DNA from: Cristatella mucedo
Lineage: Eukaryota > Bryozoa > Phylactolaemata > Cristatellidae
Assembly (NCBI GenBank): GCA_009760855.2
Contig: WPIO01000280.1
Span: 1-64,000, forward strand
Reading direction: 5' to 3'
DNA: 64,000 nucleotides
The notes below the pieces were generated by a model. The model was not told the DNA's origin, did not search any database, and saw nothing but the letters and a program-made list of their open reading frames with translations. Shown here piece by piece: positions 1 to 8,480 of this stretch. Each line of letters opens with the position of its first letter. The stretch's first letter is position 1. The translations under genes were made by a program, and so were the position numbers.

Positions 1-180
1 TTCACCATCAGGGTTGGCCGGTGCACAGTTGTGGTCGATGGGTCATCGGAGTCGACCAGGGGAGGGGAGTCGTGTGAGGGCAGGGGCTGAGGGAAGCCGT
101 GCGCTCTGGGGCTCCGTGTGCTGGGAATAAACTGTCGGTGTTAGGCATCGGCTGGCTCTCTACTGTGCAACCAAACTACA
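1..180 (+). repeat. 5' LTR (3' part) of Ty3/gypsy element
   Basis: Positions 1-180 recur at 4131-4310 with one mismatch (G at 41 versus A at 4171), so this is the downstream part of the 5' long terminal repeat; its start lies outside the window. An AATAAA polyadenylation signal is at 126-131 and the LTR ends in AACTACA at 174-180. No standard TGG primer-binding site follows directly. A GC-rich stretch near 190-203 could be a degenerate one, but that is speculative. Confidence 0.9.
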
Positions 181-221
181 AGCTATTTCTCGGCGGGAGC
201 GACTGTGTGGTCCGTATAACG

Positions 222-1112
222 ATGAGTCTGAAAGTACAACTAATGGAAGGAAAAATTTCGCAATTCGACGGCAGCGGAGACTTCGCTGAATGGCTAAATC
301 GGTTCGAAAGATTGGCCAAGATGCAAGGGGTTGATGAATTGCAAAATTTCCTGCCGCTATTCCTTACACGTGTGGCATACGCCGTATACGATGGCGTCCC
401 CGAGGCGGCTAAGGAAGACTACGCCACGGTAAGAAAAGCGCTGCTGGCAGCATTCTCGCCGAATCGCTTCGATGCCTACGAGGAATTCGCCTCGCGTCGC
501 CTTGCTGAAGGTGAAAATGTGGATGGCTTTTGGGCGGACTTGAATCGGTTGGCTAGGCTGGTGGCCGGTGATTTTGTCAAATGCCCCTTTGTTGCTGGGC
601 TGCCGGAGGCCGCAAAGAGGCACCTCCAAGCCTCATGCAACCTCGCGGAAATGCCTGCGGATGTTCTTGTCGAGAAGGCTCGGGTCATAGTGAAGGCAAG
701 CGTCAGCATTCCGAAGGCGGCAGAAAGTTGCTTCGCATCCGGTTCTCGTTCGGAATGGCCTCCCCAGGCACCGAATAACAGAGATGTTGTGTGTTTCCTA
801 TGCAAGGCGATCGGGCACTTACGCCGTGATTGTCCTTCTAAAGCGGCGCGCCGTGGTCGCGGGAGGCACTGTTACGTCTGTGGGAGCATTCAACATCTCG
901 CTGCTAACTGCTCGGATCGGGCGGTCGTACCAAACTGGCCAAAAAACGAGTACGGGAGAGCACGCATTACTGCGCCGGTGCTTTCCCCTCCGTTATGGCG
1001 CGCCTTCCTTCGGTATGTGTCCTCATCGAAAACTCCGAGGCGTCTGCGCTCGTGGATACTAGGTGCTCGAGGTCCATCATTTCGGCGACGCTTGCGGACC
1101 CTGCGAGGGTGA
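222..1112 (+). CDS. gag: Gag polyprotein of Ty3/gypsy element
   Basis: Structural capsid-nucleocapsid protein, about 296 aa from the ATG at 222. That start is chosen because the earlier in-frame ATG at 99 lies inside the LTR. The N-terminal two thirds look like a retrotransposon Gag capsid fold: helical, with LNRFERLA and FVAGLPEAAK segments. Two zinc knuckles follow at about residues 191-204 (CFLCKAIGHLRRDC) and 217-230 (CYVCGSIQHLAANC), both C-x2-C-x4-H-x4-C, for RNA binding. The basic tail after about nt 950 is non-conserved and probably only made when the ribosome fails to shift at 941-947. Assembly of virus-like particles is known for the family and inferred here. Confidence 0.88.
   Translation: MSLKVQLMEGKISQFDGSGDFAEWLNRFERLAKMQGVDELQNFLPLFLTRVAYAVYDGVPEAAKEDYATVRKALLAAFSPNRFDAYEEFASRRLAEGENVDGFWADLNRLARLVAGDFVKCPFVAGLPEAAKRHLQASCNLAEMPADVLVEKARVIVKASVSIPKAAESCFASGSRSEWPPQAPNNRDVVCFLCKAIGHLRRDCPSKAARRGRGRHCYVCGSIQHLAANCSDRAVVPNWPKNEYGRARITAPVLSPPLWRAFLRYVSSSKTPRRLRSWILGARGPSFRRRLRTLRG
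941..1002 (+). promoter_or_regulatory. -1 programmed ribosomal frameshift signal, gag to pol
   Basis: A AAA AAC lies at 941-947 in the zero register of gag (AAA at 942-944, AAC at 945-947), the canonical X XXY YYZ slippery form. After a 6-nt spacer, 954-963 pairs with 978-987 (10 bp, one G-U). Loop bases 972-976 (GCGCC) can pair with 997-1001 (GGCGC), forming an H-type pseudoknot. The -1 frame is open from the slip through the protease. Function is inferred from architecture. Confidence 0.75.
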
Positions 1113-3823
1113 GGCGAGCGTGCGAGGAAGTCGTAATGATGAATGGAGCCACGGCTGTCTGCAAGTCCACGTGCGTCGCTACGGTAGCCCTCTGCGGACG
1201 AACCATAGTGCTGGACTGCCTTGTGTCAGATGTTCTTCCTGGTTTCGGGTTACTACTCGGTATGGATGCCATTGAACTCCTAGGCGGCGTGATTATCGGT
1301 CCTTCCGCTGGTCATGTTGAGTTCATGTGCCAAAGGAGAGTTCCAGAGTCAGCACACCGTTCCGAGGCAACAGTAGTGGCGTCTCCTAGTGTCAAACGTG
1401 CTGTAGCATCGTCGGCCGCTGACGTACTGATTGAGGACAAGGACTTTAAGGCAGTTTTCCATCGGGGGCGCTGGTCAGTCAAGTGGGAGTGGACGAATCG
1501 TTGTGTCGCCCCCCAATTGACGAACCATGTCGCTTCATGTCATGTGGGAGAGGAAATTCGTGCCGACTACGAAAAGGAGGTGGAAGAGTGGATCAAGGAA
1601 GGCTGGTTGCAGCCGTTCGCTGGTCATTGTGGTGGCCTGATCCCTCTAATGGCCGTCGTACAGGCAAGTAAAGGCAAAGTGAGGCCCGTGATGGATTACC
1701 GAGAACTTAATCAGTTTATATCGAGTCACACGGCTGGTGGCGATGTGTGTAGCACCAAGCTCAGAGCGTGGCGACGGCTGGGCGAGAGCGTGAGCATAAT
1801 TGACCGGCGAAAAGCATACTTGCAGGTGCATGTTGATCCCGCTCTCTGGCAATATCAGGTCGTGGAGCACAAAGGCCGTCGGTACTGCCTCACACGACTA
1901 GGTTTCGGACTTAATGTCGCCCCGAAAATAATGACCGCGATTCTGACAAAGGTCTTGTCCATGGATGAGCGAGTTCGTGCTGGTACCGATTCGTTTGTCG
2001 ACGATATTGTTGTCAATAACAGCGTTGTCTCGAATGGTGATGTAATCGACTTGCTACGAACATTTGGTTTGGAGGCTAAGCCGCCAGAAAGCCTCGCTGG
2101 CGGAAGGGTCCTTGGCCTTCGAGTATGCAGGCCAAACGAAGGTGAGGAGCTTCGTTGGCGCCGCGATAACGTGGTGAGCGCATTGCCTAGCGCCCCATCG
2201 CGACGCCAGCTGTTTTCGTGGTGCGGGCAGCTGATCGGGCATTTCCCAATCGCAGGCTGGCTTCGCCCGGCCTGCAGCTACCTAAAGCGAGCTGCTGGCG
2301 ATGTCGGTTGGGACTCAGTCGTTGGTGAAAATGTCATAGCCATGGCGGGTGAGTTGATGCAGCGATTGCATGCCGACGATCCAGTTTCAGGCATTTGGAA
2401 TGTGCCGAATCTGGATAGTGGCATCCTCTGGAGTGATGCCAGCAGCCTTGCTATCGGCACATGCCTGGATATAGGAGGAAGAATCGTCGAGGATGCCTCC
2501 TGGCTGCGAAAAGCGGACGACGTAGCCCACATCAATCTTGCGGAGCTGGAGGCTATCATCAAGGGCCTCAATCTGGCCATTGCTTGGTCATTACGGCAGG
2601 TGGAGATTCGGACAGATTCAGCAACTGTTCACGGATGGCTACAGTCACTGCTGGTTGGAGATAAGCCTGTACGAGCCCACGGCATGGGAGAGGCGCTTAT
2701 CAAACGCAGGCTAGCACTGATAGCCGACACGGTGTCAGAGTGTGGACTGAAGGCTTCCGTAGTCCTACTGCGATCATCCAACAATAAAGCCGACCAGCTG
2801 ACCCGCGTCTCTCAGAAATGGACGAGGGCGAATGTAAGCTGTCTCGCTGTTCCAGAGCAGGCGTCTTCGCCGGCGGTCGGCGTCGACCTAAAGAGTTTCC
2901 ACAGCCTTCACCACTTTGGAGTTGACAGGACACTGTACCTTGCCAGAATGTGCCACCCGAAAGCTACTATCCGGCGGAAGGACGTCGAAGCCGTCGTGAA
3001 GGCTTGCCCTCGTTGCAAGTCGATCGATCCTGCACCAGTCGCATGGAGTGCAGGCGTGCTGGATGTAAGCGAGAATTGGCAGCGCCTGGCCTGCGACGTA
3101 ACGCATTTCAAGGGCCAAAAATATCTGACCGTGGTAGATTGTGGACCAAGCCATTTCGCTATTTGGAGGCGAATACCCGACGAGGGAGAAAACACATTGG
3201 TGCAAAATCTGGGAGAAATTTTTAGGGAGCGTGGCCTTCCGCTACAGCTGCTCATGGACAACGGTGCGAGCTTTCGCTCAACAGCTCTTCGCGGTCTTTG
3301 CGACCGCTGGGGCGTGGAGCCCATAAACCGTTGCGCCTATAAACCCTCCGGCAACGGCATCGTTGAGCGAAACCACAGGACCATCAAGGGAATGGCGGCT
3401 CGCACGGGCAAGAACGTCCTGATGATGGTGTATTGGTACAACATCTCGCCAACAGCCGGGTTGCACGAGGAATCAGTGCCCTGCAGAAGGCTGTTCTCCT
3501 ATGAGTGGAAAAGCCCCCTCTTCAGAGCACAGACAGATCAGGGCCCGAGGACTACTCAATATGCTGTCGGCCAGCGAGTCTTTGTGAAGCCTGCCGGCGC
3601 TCGTTGTACGACCGAGTGGCCCGAGGGCACGGTAACAAGTGAGGGGCAGGGCGTGGGAATCGAGATCGACGGTGTGCGTCGCCACGTGTCCGACTTGCGC
3701 CTCGTACCAGGGCAGCAAGAGGCGCCCCCTGCACCTGAAGGGGACAGAGCTGAACCAGTACAGCGGCCCAGGCGCGCTGTGACACTTCCCCGCCGGTACG
3801 ACGATTATGTCCTGACCGGATAG
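947..3823 (+). CDS. pol: Pol polyprotein (protease, RT, RNase H, integrase)
   Basis: Read in the -1 frame after the slip at 941-947; the first ATG is at 995 but is probably not a true start. Protease: LVDTRCSRSII with the active-site triad DTR at 1055-1063 instead of DTG. Reverse transcriptase: IDRRKAYLQV near 1800, LGFGLNVAPK, and catalytic FVDD at 1994-2005. RNase H: WSDAS, NLAELEA and RTDSATV supply the acidic residues, followed by NKADQLTRV. Integrase: H-x3-H near 2905-2915 with CPRC near 3007, then the DDE core with Asp in LACDVTH, Asp in LLMDNGA and Glu in GIVERNH. The C-terminal tail has no recognised domain. The frame is uninterrupted to TAG at 3821-3823. Loss of the protease Gly would be expected to block processing. 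Confidence 0.9.
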   Translation, partial: RVRESTHYCAGAFPSVMARLPSVCVLIENSEASALVDTRCSRSIISATLADPARVRRACEEVVMMNGATAVCKSTCVATVALCGRTIVLDCLVSDVLPGFGLLLGMDAIELLGGVIIGPSAGHVEFMCQRRVPESAHRSEATVVASPSVKRAVASSAADVLIEDKDFKAVFHRGRWSVKWEWTNRCVAPQLTNHVASCHVGEEIRADYEKEVEEWIKEGWLQPFAGHCGGLIPLMAVVQASKGKVRPVMDYRELNQFISSHTAGGDVCSTKLRAWRRLGESVSIIDRRKAYLQVHVDPALWQYQVVEHKGRRYCLTRLGFGLNVAPKIMTAILTKVLSMDERVRAGTDSFVDDIVVNNSVVSNGDVIDLLRTFGLEAKPPESLAGGRVLGLRVCRPNEGEELRWRRDNVVSALPSAPSRRQLFSWCGQLIGHFPIAGWLRPACSYLKRAAGDVGWDSVVGENVIAMAGELMQRLHADDPVSGIWNVPNLDSGILWSDASSLAIGTCLDIGGRIVEDASWLRKADDVAHINLAELEAIIKGLNLAIAWSLRQVEIRTDSATVHGWLQSLLVGDKPVRAHGMGEALIKRRLALIADTVSECGLKASVVLLRSSNNKADQLTRVSQKWTRANVSCLAVPEQASSPAVGVDLKSFHSLHHFGVDRTLYLARMCHPKATIRRKDVEAVVKACPRCKSIDPAPVAWSAGVLDVSENWQRLACDVTHFKGQKYLTVVDCGPSHFAIWRRIPDEGENTLVQNLGEIFRERGLPLQLLMDNGASFRSTALRGLCDRWGVEPINRCAYKPSGNGIVERNHRTIKGMAARTGKNVLMMVYWYNISPTAGLHEESVPCRRLFSYEWKSPLFRAQTDQGPRTTQYAVGQRVFVKPAGARCTTEWPEGTVTSEGQGVGIEIDGVRRHVSDLRLVPGQQEAPPAPEGDRAEPVQRPRRAVTLPRRYDDYVLTG

Positions 3824-3878
3824 ACCTGCTCATTGCTGCTCTGTACCTTGCAGCTACATGTGTTGGTGCTGCAAACTT

Positions 3879-4016
3879 GTGACCTTAAGGTCAAGGGTGC
3901 GTGTAGTTCGTATGTACGTTTGTATGTATGTATCGTATGCCGGCTCCTGACTTGTGACCGTAAGGTCAAGGGAGCGTGTAGTTCGCATGTATGTATCGTA
4001 TGCAGGCTCTTCTGAT
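3879..4016 (+). repeat. Tandem duplication across PPT/U3 boundary
   Basis: Two diverged copies, about 3875-3949 and 3950-4016, each contain GTGACC, a purine-rich AAGGTCAAGGG run, TGTAGTTCG and a TATGTATGTATCGTATGC stretch. TGTAGTT (3902-3908 and 3977-3983) is the exact inverse complement of the LTR terminus AACTACA. Each copy therefore looks like a polypurine tract plus LTR start. Confidence 0.7.
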
Positions 4017-4310
4017 AAGCTACTGGTGAGCTGTTAGAAGCACCACCGAGAGGGGCCGGTGCACAGCTGGGGTCCGCCTGTGATGTGGTATGGACAGAGG
4101 CCAGTAACCAGCTGGTGGCCAGATGGTGGATTCACCATCAGGGTTGGCCGGTGCACAGTTGTGGTCGATGAGTCATCGGAGTCGACCAGGGGAGGGGAGT
4201 CGTGTGAGGGCAGGGGCTGAGGGAAGCCGTGCGCTCTGGGGCTCCGTGTGCTGGGAATAAACTGTCGGTGTTAGGCATCGGCTGGCTCTCTACTGTGCAA
4301 CCAAACTACA
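3977..4310 (+). repeat. 3' LTR of Ty3/gypsy element (start 3902 or 3977)
   Basis: It ends at 4310 in AACTACA, and TGTAGTT at 3977 gives a 7-bp terminal inverted repeat and a 334-bp LTR. The alternative start at 3902 would give 409 bp. AATAAA is at 4256-4261. Only the last 180 bp can be compared with the 5' LTR, because the window cuts the latter. Confidence 0.75.
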
Positions 4311-4860
4311 TACCTGTAGGTGAAACAGGCGAAGGGGGCGACTACGTGCAAATTGTATACGATCAGCTCTCGTAACTACTTGGAAGGTGGCAAGGCACAA
4401 CATTCAGGCTGCTAAGGCAACACAAGTGTCAGTTCTACCATACATCCACCTAGCCAACGTTGAGGTTGGAGACTACGCCTGTTTTTATACGCCGACACAG
4501 CAGAGAAGTCTTACACCAAAATTGCAATTCCTTTATCGTGGGCACTTGCTAGTCGTAGACCATATAAATGCGAGCGTGAAAGTTGTGGACGAGGAGGACC
4601 CTGGCAGAATGCCGGGAACATCAGCCGCTGCAGGTTGGTTTGGTGCGAAACTCCAGTGCCGCTGCCTACTGCCGACCGGGATGGCGACCTAACCGAATGC
4701 CGAAGCCTGGATGGAAATGCTTGTGGAAGGGGAGGCTAACGTGTTTTCAAGCCCCCCTTCCTCCGAAGAAGGGAAACCAGCTGAGCCAACGGATGCATTT
4801 CACTCGAGCCCGACCGAGACCATACCTTAAAAGCTGAACTAAGCCAGACGAGCAGGCTAC
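4311..4860 (+). pseudogene. Decayed gypsy-type pol 3' end (integrase C-terminus)
   Basis: The open segment 4387-4692 contains ARHNIQAA followed by VEVGDYACFY and LTPKLQFLYRGHLLVVDHI. This is the typical C-terminal integrase pattern of gypsy elements, in which a conserved G-D segment is followed by S-P-K-L and a G-P-like turn. A stop and frame changes interrupt the upstream part (near 4372), so it is a relic. It begins immediately after the 3' LTR of the younger element, meaning the younger element landed inside it. Little sequence after about 4860 can be assigned. Confidence 0.6.
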
Positions 4861-6575
4861 AGTCCTTGAGAGCCAGCGCCTGCGATAGCCTAACTTCCGG
4901 TTCATGGACTTTTTTATACGATTTATGGGTTTAAGCTGCATGCACAATATAGAACGAATATATAGTCTTGGATTCTTGTAGTTTTAAGGCCGGAACATCA
5001 TGGCTCCTAACATCGCACACATCATGGAGTGTTAAGAACAGGCACATCTGACTGGACCCGAGCGTGCAGCCGTTGGACCGAGGAAGGCCAATATTCGAGG
5101 ACGTCAAGACCCATCAGAGGGCTGCCAACAGGAAGCTGACTGTTGCCCCTGAACTGGGCTTACAATCGCAGAACTCTGTGAGAACTCGTTAGTTTAGAAA
5201 TTCTAGCATAGCGCCCAGCGAACCGTCAATTGGCGTAAATAAGGAACCAAATCCACCGGGTGGTGAAATATGTACCCTTGTAGGCATCATTAGGTGATAA
5301 AAATGTGAGGTGGCTACCCTCCTGGGCCAAGGGCCACTTATGGGTGATGCGTTCAAATGATACTAATAATACGGTATCACTATTATAGCACCTTAAGAAA
5401 TATCCAATTAAATGCTTAAATGCTCGCAGCAAGAGAATAAAAAACAGGTATGCATGATACTGGCGTTATCATGCTTACAAGCATGCACAAGCAAAAACGT
5501 AAACGTGAGTGAGTAAGTGAGAACAGTCACTGAAAAAGAATTGATTGGCTTACGTCTTGTGATTTGCGTTCTGATTGTAAATGCACACGCTTTCTCGCAC
5601 CGCCAACCCAGTTCATTCCACAGCTTTGGATCAGGAGGCGGCTGCACAAGCGGTGACGTACTGATTACAAGCAGTTTAAGAGCATTCGCTGTCGCAAAGA
5701 AACTAAATCACCTTTGACCCTAAATAGCAGCCGCTCCTGTCCTCCGAGGTCCGACTCATTGGACTGTACGCTGAATGCAATCAATACGGGTATTTATATA
5801 CGTGTTTGTTTGCCAACCTCGTATAGCAGGTCGTAAAGAAAAACTACGTGCCAGAAAAAACGAACCGCTACGAGGGTTTGCCTCAGGAGTCATCGTTGTA
5901 GCCGCGGCGCGAAAGCTTACTCAAAAGGTTTTCGCGTGCGCGTAGCACGAAGCGGACGGAAATTCACACTGTCTTTAGTTACAATTTCAGATTGCTTAAG
6001 AGTTGCACTTCATAGATGAATTTCGATAGACTAGCGAACGTCTCTAGCGACTAGCGAAAGATGAGCTTGTGCGCTAGGATATAGCAGCCCGTGGACATTT
6101 AGGCTCGATGCTGGTTGCGGTCAACAGCTCGGGTGGAGGAAAATAGAGATGATAGCATCCGTTCAGGGCCACGGACGAGATGAAAATGTGTAGCAAGGGA
6201 GGCAGCTTGTCACTTGATCAGCTCTGCAATCGGCTCAGGTTTTGTCAGCCAGCCGAAGCCGGCAGCGGCTCAAGGGTGACTGTCAAAGCAGCCAACCCCT
6301 TTCGATTTGAAGCTGTGAGAAAGGGAGCAGCTACAGCATAAGCCTCAGTCTGGGGAGCGCTTAAAATTTTGCACCGAACAGCAAGGCATAATTTCTGGCA
6401 CTGAAATAGCAACAGCACTGTCACAATAATGGATGCTAAAACCAGCTGCGAAGAAATGGTAGTTATTGTCAAGCTAGTGCATGCCTAAATTAAGGATTTA
6501 GAGCAGGTGGACACGGCTTTTGCTTTCGCTGCCCAAATAGGCATGCTCAGTTGACAGCCGATCTCAGAGCTGCAG
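4861..6575. other. Unassigned flank of the nested retroelements
   Basis: Short ORFs of 60-80 codons occur on both strands, but none shows a recognisable domain, splice pattern or repeat relationship to the rest of the window. I see nothing I can name here. Confidence 0.5.
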
Positions 6576-6730
6576 CTGGGCCTTAGCCCAGGGGTAGGGT
6601 GCTCGCTCGCCACGTCACGGGTCGCGGGTGCGAGTCCTGCAGTGGTTTTTTACTCTTTATTGATCACAGCACGCGGCGGTGATAATCGTGAAGGCTCTTC
6701 TGCCACTATATAAAGGCGGTTAAATCGGCA
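6576..6730 (+). repeat. tRNA-derived SINE, family 1
   Basis: The head CTTAGCCCAGGGGTAGGGTG resembles a Pol III A box, and GGGTGCGAGTCCTGC a B box. The body has the family pattern TTTATTG, GTGATAATCGTGAAGGCTCTTCTGCC and the end GGTTAAATCGGC. It is diverged from the copies at 16-17 kb. Confidence 0.75.
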
Positions 6731-8252
6731 TACCATTTGTGAAAAGCCATGGGCCGCCTCGCTAGAGCCTTTTCCCAACGATTGCAGGATTGGCGATCTC
6801 TCTTAGAGAGTCTTATAGAGCAAAGGAGAGTGACTTCTGGGCTACTCATAGTATGCCTATCCACGTTGTGCGAAACATATCGCCCAGATTATTATCCTAA
6901 TGGTACGTGTGATCCTTCTAGCGTAAAGAAATCATGATATCCATGCGATATATTGGATACAGAAACCTCTGTTTTGATTACCGCAAACTATTACTATCGG
7001 CTGGGTATATCCCCAGTATGACGCTTTGCAATAGGTTACCGGGTATTTGCTACAAACGCACCCGTTGAATTTGTTTACTGCTATTTATGCCAGAAAAGCG
7101 AATTCCACAGGTTGATCCAAATAAGTATTAGTGAGCAATTGTCAACAGAAAAAATCAGCTCTCTCGCGCGTCACTCAGAGCTTGGAACTCCTCCAACTAA
7201 CCTCTTAAGAGCCAGCATCTGGCGCCACATCATGGGTACAGTCAGAAATCTTTCGAACAGTCACAAGAACCCGGTCATATATCTGTAAGGTGATAAGCGT
7301 TTATTAGATCAAAAGGCATTTTAAAACTCTATTTCGAGCATCTTGACACGCGACGACAGCTGCCGGGCACACTTAGAGCAACAATCGGTTGTGCCGGCAA
7401 ATGGCGGCTGATGGCAAATAAATAATCCGTGCTCTTCAGTGCACCGGAGCCGAACCGATGCGGGTAACCCATGTGGGCGGGGAGGCAGGCAGCTCGTATC
7501 CCTTGGATCCGAATTAGGGCTTCTGAAAATGAGACAATTTCAAAAATCAGTTGTCTACTGTTTTCAATTTTCAAACGCCAGCTGCTAACCGTTTTTTTAC
7601 TGGACTTTAAATGTTTTGTACTAATTTTACAGTCAATAGCTTGTTTTTAAGACGAACAAAGTTGTATCATATACTTTGTGTGATATTTATAAATCTTAAG
7701 ATTTTCACCTCGTATAATAGTATTTTTAGAATCCAAGTGCATTAAGCGACTAGCCTGAGAGATGCGATCTTAATTTTTTGTGCAGACATTCGTAGACAGA
7801 AACAATTGTTTCAATGTCCGTTGATGATAGCTTGATGGATAGTATTGCATTGTATAATTTCTGGTGATTTTCAGTGTGTTGACCAGAATTCCTGAAGAGC
7901 GTGAATTTAGACTTGAGCCATTTGACACTGTCTTACCCTCTGACTGCAACTGACAATCCGTCTTTCTAATGCAAATAATTCAATTCCTCTTGACGAGACA
8001 ACTTCACACTTTCAGCACAATTTGACGACTGCTTGGTGGCAACTTTTACATCGTCGACTCCAAATAGACGAGACGCTAGATTTCCTGCGAAATTTAGCGT
8101 AGTTTTTGACTGGTGACAGGTGGATCTTTGAGACTTCGCAAGAGGTTTATGAAATCCTTGTTCAATCACTCTTCAACGCGACACTTCAAAATTTTGCGTG
8201 AACTTGGTACTAATATTACTATTCAGGTTACAGAGCTTGTTGCACATGAATT
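6731..8252. other. Unassigned AT-rich flank
   Basis: Stop-rich on all frames. A minus-strand ORF at 7329-7574 has no recognised motif. The stretch may include the degraded C-terminal end of the hAT-like element at 8253-8480, but no convincing match can be read. Confidence 0.35.
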
Positions 8253-8480
8253 CTAAAATTGTGTCAACACACATGTCGCCTCTTCTCGACCTAGATTTTC
8301 AACGGCAATTATCAAAGATTCCACTGCCTCCAGAAGAGTTTTGAGAGCGTCAAAATTCAATGCCTTGATCATTTCCAGCTCGTTGAATTCTGTCAGTGTT
8401 TTGCGGATCGCGACTCTAGTCTTTAATAGCGGCTCTAACATTGTTGGGATGGCGTTCCAGAAGCGTAGCTAGATGTGCGC
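8253..8480 (-). pseudogene. hAT-like transposase fragment
   Basis: Read on the minus strand from about 8475, the segment gives FWNAIPTMLEPLLKTR followed by LNFDALKTLLEAVESLIIAVENLGREEAT. This resembles the W-N-S...ML-E and later ALEP/AVE-L segment common to hAT transposases between the catalytic core and the dimerisation domain. Flanking frames are broken by stops and no terminal inverted repeats were found. Family assignment is from pattern recognition only. Confidence 0.4.

Larger units (their letters stand above)
1..4310 (+). mobile_element. Ty3/gypsy LTR retrotransposon, nearly full length
   Basis: Order seen: LTR, gag with two CCHC knuckles, protease, reverse transcriptase, RNase H, zinc-binding plus DDE integrase, LTR. 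The RT-RNase H-integrase order places it in Ty3/gypsy (Metaviridae) rather than copia. Gag and pol are both open, and the visible LTR parts are 179/180 identical, so the insertion is recent. The protease active-site Gly is replaced by Arg, so this copy may not be autonomous. The 3' end lies inside a decayed relative at 4311-4860. Confidence 0.92.
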
